Positions 40,547-48,998 of a stretch of DNA of 64,000 nucleotides are shown piece after piece (within the stretch, counting starts at the first letter, position 1; every line of letters begins with the position of its first letter). The translations under genes and the position numbers were made by a program. The DNA comes from Lutibacter litoralis (GTDB lineage: Bacteria; Bacteroidota; Bacteroidia; Flavobacteriales; Flavobacteriaceae), in the NCBI RefSeq assembly GCF_014646675.1, contig NZ_BMNS01000002.1:124001-188000 (forward strand), given 5' to 3'. A model generated the notes under the pieces. The model did not search any database, was not told the origin of the DNA, and worked only from the letters and a program-made list of their open reading frames with translations.

Positions 40547-43462
40547 ATGTCTACAAAAACAATAGACTTAAACCAATTAGCAAATTTATTATCAGGAGAG
40601 GTTTTTTTTGACAATTTGCATAAAAGTATTTATGCAACAGATGCTTCCGTATATAGAAAAATACCATTAGGAGTTGCATATCCTAAAAATAACGACGATA
40701 TAAAATTACTTATTAGTTTTGCTGCAGAAAACAACTTCTCCCTAATTCCTAGGGCTGCTGGAACATCTTTAGCAGGACAATGTGTTGGTGACGGTTTAGT
40801 TGTTGATATTTCTAAACATTTCACCAAAATTATTGCATTTAATGAACACGCTAAAACAGTTACTGTTCAATCTGGAGTAATTAGAGACGAATTAAACGAC
40901 TTTTTAAAACCATACGGATTATTTTTTGGACCGAACACCTCAACAAGTAATCGTTGTATGATTGGTGGTATGGTTGGAAATAATTCATCTGGAACAACCT
41001 CAATAAAATATGGTGTTACAAGAGATAAAGTTATTGAATTAAAGACAATTTTAAGCGATGGTTCTGAAGTAACTTTTAATGAATTAACCTCTCAACAATT
41101 TCAACAAAAGCAGCTTGGAAATTCTTTAGAAAATAACATATATAAGGCTGTTTTTGATGAATTATCCAATAAAGATAATCAACAAGAAATTATAAATCAG
41201 TTTCCTAAGAAAAGTATCCACAGAAGAAATAATGGTTATCCAATTGATGAACTATTAAATTATGAAGAATTTGGAGGTGAAAATGAAACCATAAATTTAG
41301 CAACACTTTTAACTGGAAGCGAAGGAACATTAGCTTTTACCACAGAAATAACTTTAAAGTTAAACCCATTACCTCCCTCAAAAAACATTATGATTGCAGC
41401 TCATTTTAGCAGCATCCAAGAAAGCATGGAAGCTGTTGTTATTGCAATGAAACATAATTTATTTACGTGTGAACTAATGGATAAAACCATTTTAGATTGC
41501 ACAAAAAACAATCGAGAACAACTTAAAAATAGGTTCTTTGTTGAAGGTGATCCAAAAGCTATTTTAATGTTAGAAATCTGCACTAATTCTGAAGAGGAAT
41601 CCAATAAAAAAGCAGATGAATTAATTAACGATTTAAAAGCTAAAAATTTCGGGTATGCGTTTCCTAAATTAGTTAATAATGACATTGATAAGGCTGTAAA
41701 CTTAAGAAAAGCTGGTCTAGGTTTATTAGGTAATATTGTTGGAGACAATAAAGCCGTGGCTTGTATTGAAGATACAGCTGTAACAGTAAAAGACCTTCCA
41801 AATTACATTGCAGAATTCACTAAAATGATGGAAGATTTCGGACAAGAAGCTGTGTATTACGCACATGCTGGTGCTGGTGAATTACATTTACGTCCAATAC
41901 TTAATTTAAAAAAGAAAGAAGATGTTGCTTTATTTAGAGAAATAACTTCTAAAACTGCCCATTTAGTAAAAAAATATGGAGGATCATTTAGCGGTGAACA
42001 TGGTGATGGAATTGTAAGAGCTGAGTTTATTCCTCAAATGATTGGAGCAAAAAATTATGAACTTTTAAAACGCATTAAACAAACTTTTGACCCAAATAAC
42101 ATCTTCAATAAAGGTAAAATTGTGGATCCGTTTCCAATGGATGAAAGTTTGCGTTATCAAGCCGATAGGAAAGAACCTAAAATTGAAACTATACAAGATT
42201 TTTCAGATAGTTTAGGTATTTTAAGAGCTACAGAAAAATGTAATGGTTCTGGCGATTGTAGAAAGCTTCCAGAAGCTGGCGGAACTATGTGCCCAAGCTA
42301 TAGAGCTACCAAAAACGAAAAGGATACTACACGAGCTAGAGCCAACGCTTTAAGAGAATTTTTAACAAACTCTAATCAACAAAATAAATTTAACCACAAA
42401 GAGTTATATGATGTTTTTGATTTATGTTTAAGCTGTAAAGCATGTGCCAGTGAATGCCCAAGTAATGTAGATATAGCAGCATTAAAGGCTGAGTTTCTAC
42501 ATCAATATTACAAAGAAAACGGAGTTCCGTTTAGAACTCAACTATTTGCAGATAATGTTAAATGGAATAAATTAGGAAGTCTAACACCCACATTTACCAA
42601 TTTAATATTAAACACTAAGCTTACTAAAAAAATAATGGGAATTGCTACAGAAAGAAGCATTCCTAAATTAGCAAAAACAACGGTTTATAGCTGGTACAAA
42701 AAGAACAAAAAAAGGCTTTCAGAACAACCAGTAAAATTTGGTGAGTTATACTTATTTGTCGATGAGTTTACAAATTATTACGATGCCAGTATCGGTATTG
42801 ACACCATTGAATTATTAACAAAACTTGGTTATAAAGTAACCATTACTAAACACGAAGAAAGCGGTAGAAGCTTTATTTCAAAAGGGATTTTAGACAAAGC
42901 TAAAGAAAAAGCAGATTTCAATGTTGATTTTTTTAAAGCTAAGATAACTAACAGCAAACCTCTTGTTGGAATAGAACCTTCCGCAATTTTGTCATTTAGA
43001 GATGAATATTTAAGATTGGCTGATGATAAAGATGCTGCTAAAGAAATTTCAAAAAACACTTTTACTATTGAAGAATTTATAAAACAAGAATTTGAGAAAA
43101 ATAATATCTCTTCTAAAAGTTTTACAACAAAAACAGCAACGCTAAAAATTCATGGTCATTGTCAACAAAAATCATTAAGTAGCACAGAACCTACTTTTAA
43201 AATGTTAACAATTCCTAAAAATTATAGTGTTACTATTTTAAATTCAGGCTGTTGTGGTATGGCAGGCTCTTTTGGGTATGAAAAAGAGCATTACCAAATA
43301 AGTATGCAGGTTGGAGAAGATACTTTATTTCCAAAAATAAGAAATGCGGGTAAAGAAACAATTATAGCTGCTTCAGGAACAAGCTGCAGACATCAAATTA
43401 AAGATGGCACAAATGTTAATTCTAAACATCCCATTACAATTTTAAAAGAAGCTTTATTATAA
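40547..43462 (+). CDS. FAD/Fe-S oxidoreductase, D-lactate dehydrogenase type (971 aa)
   Basis: An N-terminal PCMH-type FAD-binding domain (IPRAAGTSLAGQC at about 66-78, GGMVGNNSSGTTSIKYG), a FAD-oxidase C-terminal domain (SGEHGDGIVRAEFIPQ), then two Fe-S clusters: CNGSGDCRKLPEAGGTMCPS at about 565-584 and CLSCKACASECPS at about 626-638. CCG-type cysteine motifs follow near the C-terminus (HGHCQQKS, LNSGCCGMAG). This is the architecture of membrane-associated D-lactate/D-2-hydroxyacid dehydrogenases. It would oxidise the D-lactate released by MurQ to pyruvate and pass electrons to the quinone pool. It is embedded in the muropeptide operon, overlapping the next epimerase by one base. Confidence 0.88.
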   Translation: MSTKTIDLNQLANLLSGEVFFDNLHKSIYATDASVYRKIPLGVAYPKNNDDIKLLISFAAENNFSLIPRAAGTSLAGQCVGDGLVVDISKHFTKIIAFNEHAKTVTVQSGVIRDELNDFLKPYGLFFGPNTSTSNRCMIGGMVGNNSSGTTSIKYGVTRDKVIELKTILSDGSEVTFNELTSQQFQQKQLGNSLENNIYKAVFDELSNKDNQQEIINQFPKKSIHRRNNGYPIDELLNYEEFGGENETINLATLLTGSEGTLAFTTEITLKLNPLPPSKNIMIAAHFSSIQESMEAVVIAMKHNLFTCELMDKTILDCTKNNREQLKNRFFVEGDPKAILMLEICTNSEEESNKKADELINDLKAKNFGYAFPKLVNNDIDKAVNLRKAGLGLLGNIVGDNKAVACIEDTAVTVKDLPNYIAEFTKMMEDFGQEAVYYAHAGAGELHLRPILNLKKKEDVALFREITSKTAHLVKKYGGSFSGEHGDGIVRAEFIPQMIGAKNYELLKRIKQTFDPNNIFNKGKIVDPFPMDESLRYQADRKEPKIETIQDFSDSLGILRATEKCNGSGDCRKLPEAGGTMCPSYRATKNEKDTTRARANALREFLTNSNQQNKFNHKELYDVFDLCLSCKACASECPSNVDIAALKAEFLHQYYKENGVPFRTQLFADNVKWNKLGSLTPTFTNLILNTKLTKKIMGIATERSIPKLAKTTVYSWYKKNKKRLSEQPVKFGELYLFVDEFTNYYDASIGIDTIELLTKLGYKVTITKHEESGRSFISKGILDKAKEKADFNVDFFKAKITNSKPLVGIEPSAILSFRDEYLRLADDKDAAKEISKNTFTIEEFIKQEFEKNNISSKSFTTKTATLKIHGHCQQKSLSSTEPTFKMLTIPKNYSVTILNSGCCGMAGSFGYEKEHYQISMQVGEDTLFPKIRNAGKETIIAASGTSCRHQIKDGTNVNSKHPITILKEALL

Positions 43463-44475
43463 TGAAACTAATTATTCACACTTTTAAATTAAAGCTAAGG
43501 CACCCGTTTACAATATCAAGAGGAACAAGAACGGAAATTCCTTCAATAATTGTAGAGCTTTCACATAATGGAAAATCGGGTTTTGGAGAAGCAACTGCTA
43601 ATCCTTACTACAATACAACCGTAGAAAAATTTGAAGAAGAACTTATTGAGAATCATAAGATTATTGAAGCTTTTTCCAATCAAACTCCAGAAGAATATTG
43701 GACATATCTACTTCCCTATTTTGCAAATAATATGTTCTTATTATGTGCTCTAGATGAAGCTTATAATGATTTATACAGTCGTTTAAAAAACCTAAAACTT
43801 TATGAGTATTGGAATTTTAAACCTGAAAATATGCCTCTAACCAATTATACGATTGGAATTGATTCTGTTGAAAAAATGACTTCAAAAATGAAGGAAGTAC
43901 CTTGGCCAATTTACAAAATTAAACTAGGAACAAAAGATGATATTCAAATTGTTACTGAATTAAGAAAACATTCAAATTCAATTTTTAGAATTGATGCAAA
44001 TTGCGGTTGGGACGTTACAGAAACAGTAAAAAACTCTGTTGAATTAAAAAAATTAGGTGTAGAATTTATTGAACAACCCCTTCCAGTTGATAATTGGAAA
44101 GGGGCAAAAGTTGTTTACGAAAATTCACATTTACCAATTATAGCCGATGAAAGTTGCATTGTTGAAACTGATGTTGAAAAATGTTATAATCACTTTCATG
44201 GTATAAATGTAAAGCTGATGAAATGCGGTGGCTTAACACCTGCAAAAAGAATGATTACTAAAGCAAAATCTTTAGGTTTAAAAACTATGATTGGTTGTAT
44301 GACAGAATCTTCCGTAGGCATTTCAGCAATTGCACATTTAACACCATTATTAGATTATGTAGATATGGATGGAGCACTATTACTTAAAAATGATATTGCT
44401 AAAGGAGTTACATTAAATAATGGGAACATTGTATTTTCTAAATTAAACGGAACTGGCGTTCTATTAAACAAATAA
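43462..44475 (+). CDS. L-Ala-D/L-Glu dipeptide epimerase, copy 2
   Basis: Closely related to the 28443 gene across its length. The conserved elements are the same: K-x-K in YKIKLGT, D in RIDANCGWDV, E in EQPLPVD, D in ADESC, and the lysines in NVKLMKCGG. There are many amino acid differences in the N-terminal capping domain that controls substrate specificity (compare ESYDVQ with GTRTEI near residue 21). It may therefore act on a different dipeptide, or be an ohnologue that keeps the same role. The start overlaps the previous stop by one base (TAATG), and the GH3 gene is 13 bp downstream. Confidence 0.88.
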   Translation: MKLIIHTFKLKLRHPFTISRGTRTEIPSIIVELSHNGKSGFGEATANPYYNTTVEKFEEELIENHKIIEAFSNQTPEEYWTYLLPYFANNMFLLCALDEAYNDLYSRLKNLKLYEYWNFKPENMPLTNYTIGIDSVEKMTSKMKEVPWPIYKIKLGTKDDIQIVTELRKHSNSIFRIDANCGWDVTETVKNSVELKKLGVEFIEQPLPVDNWKGAKVVYENSHLPIIADESCIVETDVEKCYNHFHGINVKLMKCGGLTPAKRMITKAKSLGLKTMIGCMTESSVGISAIAHLTPLLDYVDMDGALLLKNDIAKGVTLNNGNIVFSKLNGTGVLLNK

Positions 44476-44488
44476 AATCTAAGTTAAA

Positions 44489-47401
44489 ATGAAAAAAATA
44501 ATAATTTTAAGTCTATTCTTATTGCTAATTAAAAGTTATGGACAACAAATTGACCCTTTACTAACAACCGATCTTGAAAATCAAGAAAAGTGGGTTGAAA
44601 ACACTATGAATAAATTAAGCTTAGATGAAAAAATTGGTCAGCTTTTTATGATTCAAGCTTATTCAAATAAAGATAGAAAACATAAAGCCTACATAAAAAA
44701 AATGATTAAAAAGTACCATGTTGGTGGCTTAATTTTTATGCAAGGAACGCCTGAAAAACAGGCTGAATTAACAAATTACTATCAATCAACTTCCAATATC
44801 CCTTTATTAATTGGTTTCGATGGTGAATGGGGTTTAAATATGCGTTTAAAAAATTCGTTTAGATATCCTTGGAATATGACTTTAGGTGCTGTTCGAAATA
44901 ATAAACTAATTGAGCAGTTTGGAGAACGATTAGGAGAGCATTGCAAAAGAATAGGAATCCATATTAATTTCGCTCCCGTGGTTGATATCAACACAAATCC
45001 TGAAAATCCAATTATTGGAAATCGTTCCTTTGGTGAAAACAAATATAATGTGACTGAAAAATCAATTGCATTTACCAATGGAATGCAACGAAGAGGAGTT
45101 TTAGCAAATGCCAAACATTTCCCTGGTCATGGTGACACTTCAACAGATTCTCATAAAACACTTCCTTTTCTTGATTTTAGTATAGAACGACTAGATTCAA
45201 TTGAATTGTTTCCATATAAAGAATTGTTTAAAACCAATTTAGCTAGTGTAATGGTAGCACATTTAAATGTACCGGCCTTAGAACCTAAAACTGGATTACC
45301 AACTTCTATTTCATATAAAGTTATTACAGAACTTTTAAAAGAAAAAATGGGTTATAATGGGCTCATATTTACAGATGCTTTAAATATGAAAGGTGCTGCA
45401 AATTATGCTAAGCCTGGCGACATTGATTTAGCAGCTTTTTTAGCCGGAAATGATATGTTACTAATTCCTGAAGATGTAAAAGCAGCAGTAAAAAAAATAA
45501 AAAGAGCGCTTAAAAATAACCTATTTACAGAAAAACGACTTGATGAATCTGTTAGAAAAATACTAAAAGCTAAATATTGGGTTGGTTTAAATAACTTTGA
45601 ACCTATAAATAAAATAGGAATTCAAGATGATATAATTACAGTAAAAGACCAGCTACTTTACAATACTTTAATGAAAGATGCTATAACGCTTGTTCAAAAT
45701 AAAAAAGCAATTGTACCTATAAAAGAACTCACTAATAATAAGATTGCATATGTAAAACTAGGTGATTCTGACAATGTTGATTTTACAACTACCTTAAAAA
45801 AGTACACGCAAGTTGATGTAATTTCAGAGGAAAATTTATCCGTATTACTTCAAAAATTAAAACCTTATACAACCGTTATTATTGGTTATCATAAATCCAA
45901 TGAAACTCCCTGGAAAAGTTTTAAAATGTCTGAAAAAGAGCTTACTTGGCTAAAAGAAATCTCTAAAAACAACAAAGTTATCCTTGATGTTTTTGCAAGT
46001 CCGTATACCCTTTTAGATATTCAAGATTTTAATCATATAGAAGCGGTTTTAGTTTCCTATCAAAACAGTAAAGCATCTCAAGAAATTTCAGCTCAAATGA
46101 TTTTTGGAGCAATAGAGATAAAAGGAAAATTGCCAGTTTCTATAAACCATGCTTTTCCAGAAGGAACTGGAATAACAACTTCAAATTTAATGAGATTATC
46201 CTATACCATTCCTGAAGATGTGGACATGGACAGTAAATTACTTTCTAAAATAGATTCTTTAACAACTATGGTTGTAGATTCAACAATGGCACCTGGCGGA
46301 CAAGTGTTAGTGGCTCGTTATGGAAAAGTAGTTTATCATAAAAGTTTTGGTTACCATACCTATGATAAAAAACAACCCGTAAAATTAACCGATTTATACG
46401 ATTTGGCTTCGGTAACAAAAATTTTAGGAGGTCTTCCAATGATAATGAAAAGCGAAGAGATGGGTTTATTTAACTTAGAAAATACTCTTGGTGAATTGTT
46501 GCCTTATTTAAAAGGCTCTAATAAAGATACAATTACTATAACAGAAGCTTTATCTCATGTAGGTAAAATAAAACCTTGGATTCCATATTATTTAGAAACC
46601 GTTGATAGTATTTCAAAAGTTCCTTATAACAACTTATATAGAACAATTAGAAGTGATGAATTTTCAATTAAAGTTGCTGAAAATTTATTCTTAATTAATT
46701 CTTATACCGATTCTATTTACAAGAAAATTGCTGAAGCTCCTCAAAGAAAAACTGAAGGATATAGATACAGCGGGCTTCTATTTTACTTGTTTAAAAAATA
46801 CATTAAAGATACTTTTCATAAAGAAATGAATGAATTAAACCATGAAAATTTCTATTTGCCTTTAGGCGCAACGTCATTAGGTTACAATCCTTTAGAAAAA
46901 TTTAACGCAACCGAAATAGCCCCTACTGAGATTGACGATTATTACAGACATCAAATCTTGAGGGGCGATGTTCATGACATGGGTGCAGGAATGATGAATG
47001 GAGTCAGTGGAAACGCTGGATTATTTTCAAATTCTAATGATGTTGCCAAGATGATGCAAATGTATTTACAAAAAGGATTTTATGGGGGTAAAAGATATTT
47101 TGAAAGTAAAACAATTGATAAATTTAACCATCGATATTATGAAAAGGACAGCATAAGAAGAGGGCTTGGTTTTGATAAGCCTAGTTTAGACCCAGAAATT
47201 AAAGCAAGTAGTAAATATGCCTCTGCTAACAGCTTTGGGCATAGCGGTTTTACAGGAACCTTTGCTTGGGCAGATCCAGATAATGGGCTTCTTTATGTAT
47301 TTTTATCAAATAGAGTATACCCTGTAATGAGTAATAATAAACTTATAGAAAAAGATATAAGATCCGAAATTCACAATTTAATTTACCAAGCGGTGCACTA
47401 A
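44489..47401 (+). CDS. NagZ-type GH3 beta-N-acetylhexosaminidase fused to a serine hydrolase (970 aa)
   Basis: A signal peptide (KKIIILSLFLLLIKSYGQ) directs it to the periplasm. The N-terminal half is a GH3 domain of the NagZ branch: KHFPGHGDTSTDSHKTLP at 209-226 holds the His acid/base loop, and FTDALNM at 294-300 holds the nucleophile D296. After a GH3 C-terminal domain comes a beta-lactamase/esterase-fold domain: S641-V-T-K644 (SxxK), YSG near 753 in place of the usual YSN, and H918-S-G as the KTG counterpart. It would remove GlcNAc from muropeptides, while the serine hydrolase may act on the peptide. Such GH3-hydrolase fusions are known in Bacteroidetes. Confidence 0.88.
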   Translation: MKKIIILSLFLLLIKSYGQQIDPLLTTDLENQEKWVENTMNKLSLDEKIGQLFMIQAYSNKDRKHKAYIKKMIKKYHVGGLIFMQGTPEKQAELTNYYQSTSNIPLLIGFDGEWGLNMRLKNSFRYPWNMTLGAVRNNKLIEQFGERLGEHCKRIGIHINFAPVVDINTNPENPIIGNRSFGENKYNVTEKSIAFTNGMQRRGVLANAKHFPGHGDTSTDSHKTLPFLDFSIERLDSIELFPYKELFKTNLASVMVAHLNVPALEPKTGLPTSISYKVITELLKEKMGYNGLIFTDALNMKGAANYAKPGDIDLAAFLAGNDMLLIPEDVKAAVKKIKRALKNNLFTEKRLDESVRKILKAKYWVGLNNFEPINKIGIQDDIITVKDQLLYNTLMKDAITLVQNKKAIVPIKELTNNKIAYVKLGDSDNVDFTTTLKKYTQVDVISEENLSVLLQKLKPYTTVIIGYHKSNETPWKSFKMSEKELTWLKEISKNNKVILDVFASPYTLLDIQDFNHIEAVLVSYQNSKASQEISAQMIFGAIEIKGKLPVSINHAFPEGTGITTSNLMRLSYTIPEDVDMDSKLLSKIDSLTTMVVDSTMAPGGQVLVARYGKVVYHKSFGYHTYDKKQPVKLTDLYDLASVTKILGGLPMIMKSEEMGLFNLENTLGELLPYLKGSNKDTITITEALSHVGKIKPWIPYYLETVDSISKVPYNNLYRTIRSDEFSIKVAENLFLINSYTDSIYKKIAEAPQRKTEGYRYSGLLFYLFKKYIKDTFHKEMNELNHENFYLPLGATSLGYNPLEKFNATEIAPTEIDDYYRHQILRGDVHDMGAGMMNGVSGNAGLFSNSNDVAKMMQMYLQKGFYGGKRYFESKTIDKFNHRYYEKDSIRRGLGFDKPSLDPEIKASSKYASANSFGHSGFTGTFAWADPDNGLLYVFLSNRVYPVMSNNKLIEKDIRSEIHNLIYQAVH

Positions 47402-47469
47402 AAGAAAACTAATTAAATTTATTTAATAATTTTTTAACAAAAAAAAATGAGTATTTCTAAATTAATTAG

Positions 47470-47477
47470 TATCTTTG
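47470..47477 (+). promoter_or_regulatory. Bacteroidetes-type -7 element of small RNA candidate 2
   Basis: TATCTTTG fits TAnnTTTG and sits 5 bp before the first hairpin, as for copy 1. The -33 region is A-rich without a clear TTG. Confidence 0.55.
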
Positions 47478-47481
47478 TACC

Positions 47482-47554
47482 TGATAAGTCGCAAGATTTA
47501 TCAATCTTTTTCATAGCAATTTTCCTCACTCATTTTTGAGTGAGGTTTCTTTTT
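47482..47554 (+). ncRNA. Candidate small RNA, copy 2 (core chromosome copy)
   Basis: The predicted RNA of about 70 nt starts with an 8-bp stem GATAAGTC/GATTTATC (47483-47490 and 47495-47502, one G-U pair) closed by a GCAA loop. The linker TCTTTTTCATAGCAATTTT at 47505-47523 is identical to that of copy 1 at 13411-13429. It ends with CCTCACTCA (47524-47532), a TTTT loop, TGAGTGAGG (47537-47545) and a T-rich tail. Both stems differ in sequence from copy 1 but keep the pairing. It lies between the GH3 fusion gene and the YgjV-type gene, on the same strand, and overlaps no protein gene. Confidence 0.6.
47524..47554 (+). terminator. Rho-independent terminator of small RNA candidate 2
   Basis: A 9-bp stem CCTCACTCA/TGAGTGAGG with a TTTT loop, followed by TTTCTTTTTT. 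It may also end transcription coming from the muropeptide operon. Confidence 0.8.
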
Positions 47555-47625
47555 TATAAACCTTCCTTTTTTAAACAAAAACTCCTTTCTTTTCATTTAT
47601 ATTTGTATTTCTAAAATATAAAAAT

Positions 47626-47874
47626 ATGCTTTTTAATATCTCATACACTGAATGGGTTGGCTATTTAGCTTCCTTGGCTCTTATTATTTCATTCTTAATG
47701 AAAAATTTATCAACACTTCGGATTATAAACTCTATTGGGGCATTATTGTTTGTAGTTTACGGTTTTATGCTAGCCATATCTTGGCCAATTATTATCACCA
47801 ATACTTTTATTATAATGGCAAATATTTACTATTTAATTATAAAAGGAAAACAAACAATTAAAGAACACCACTAA
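47626..47874 (+). CDS. Small YgjV-like membrane protein (82 aa)
   Basis: Three hydrophobic helices (about residues 11-25, 32-50, 53-73) with short polar loops and the pattern FLMKNLSTLRIINSIGALLF resemble the YgjV family of inner-membrane proteins, whose function is unknown. It ends in a short charged tail and is followed after 11 bp by a glycosyltransferase gene. The assignment is by pattern only. Confidence 0.65.
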   Translation: MLFNISYTEWVGYLASLALIISFLMKNLSTLRIINSIGALLFVVYGFMLAISWPIIITNTFIIMANIYYLIIKGKQTIKEHH

Positions 47875-47885
47875 AAAATATAAAA

Positions 47886-48998
47886 TTGAAACTTATAATT
47901 GTTTCTGTAACAAACGATTTAACCACAGACCAACGCGTAGATAAAGTTTGCAATACTTTATCTGAAATGGGATTTAAAGTTTTATTAATTGGCAGAAAAT
48001 TTAAAAACAGCGAAAATTTAAATAGGAACTATAATACGTTTCGATTTAAACTTTTATTTAATCACGGTTTTTTATTTTATGCTGAATATAATTTACGTTT
48101 GTTCTTTAAATTATTTTTTACAAAAAAAAACATTTTATTAAGTAATGATTTGGATACATTGCTTCCTAACTTTTTAATCAGTAAGATTTTTAAATCAAAA
48201 TTAGTGTATGATAGTCACGAATTATTTACTGAAGTTCCTGAACTAAATAACAGACCTTTTATTAAAAAATTCTGGTTAACACTAGAAAAGAATATACTGC
48301 CACATATTAAGAATTGTTATACTGTAAATTCTGAAATAGCACAAATTTATACTACGAAATATAATATTCCTGTAAACGTAATTAGAAATCTAGCACCCAA
48401 ATATTACAAAAAGGTACATCTTGAATCTTTTGCTGAAAAAATAAAAGGAGCAAAAAAGATGCTCATTCTACAAGGTGCTGGAATAAATGTAGATAGAGGA
48501 GCCGAAGAAGCTGTTGAAGCAATGCAGTATATAGAAAACTGCATATTATACATAATTGGTTCTGGAGATGTTATTGGTACTTTAAAAAACAAAATAAAAG
48601 ACCTAAATATAGAAGAAAAAGTTTTTATACTTCCTAAAATGCCTTATTTAGAATTGATGAAATATACTCAAATTGCAGATCTTGGGCTATCTTTAGATAA
48701 AAATACAAACCTAAATTACGAATTTAGTTTACCTAATAAAATATTTGATTACATTCAGGCAGGAACGCCATTACTTGTTTCAAATAGAAAAATTATTAAA
48801 GAAATTGTAGAAAACAACAATATTGGAAAAGTAATTGAAACGCATAACCCTAAAGAAATTGCTACGTGTATATCTGCTATCTTTAAAAATAAAAAATTGT
48901 ATTCTAAATGGTGCCAAAACCTAATTAAAACTGCAAATATTTATAATTGGGAAAATGAAAGTGAACACTTAAAAAACATATACAACAATCTAAAATGA
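47886..48998 (+). CDS. Glycosyltransferase, GT4/GT-B type (370 aa)
   Basis: The chain starts at a TTG codon (47886), because no suitable ATG lies upstream in frame; the N-terminus LIIVSVTNDLTTDQRVDKVC is typical of the family. The C-terminal Rossmann half carries GSGDVIGTL and the acceptor/donor-binding stretch SLPNKIFDYIQAGTPLLVSN that is typical of GT4 retaining enzymes. It probably transfers a sugar to a lipid- or polymer-linked acceptor at the inner membrane. Its stop overlaps the next gene by four bases (ATGA), which supports joint translation with the deacetylase-like gene. Confidence 0.85.
   Translation: MKLIIVSVTNDLTTDQRVDKVCNTLSEMGFKVLLIGRKFKNSENLNRNYNTFRFKLLFNHGFLFYAEYNLRLFFKLFFTKKNILLSNDLDTLLPNFLISKIFKSKLVYDSHELFTEVPELNNRPFIKKFWLTLEKNILPHIKNCYTVNSEIAQIYTTKYNIPVNVIRNLAPKYYKKVHLESFAEKIKGAKKMLILQGAGINVDRGAEEAVEAMQYIENCILYIIGSGDVIGTLKNKIKDLNIEEKVFILPKMPYLELMKYTQIADLGLSLDKNTNLNYEFSLPNKIFDYIQAGTPLLVSNRKIIKEIVENNNIGKVIETHNPKEIATCISAIFKNKKLYSKWCQNLIKTANIYNWENESEHLKNIYNNLK

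Noticed and set aside
28443-44475. Epimerase duplication as an assembly artefact
   Set aside because: The two genes differ at many positions and lie in different gene contexts, so they are true paralogues.
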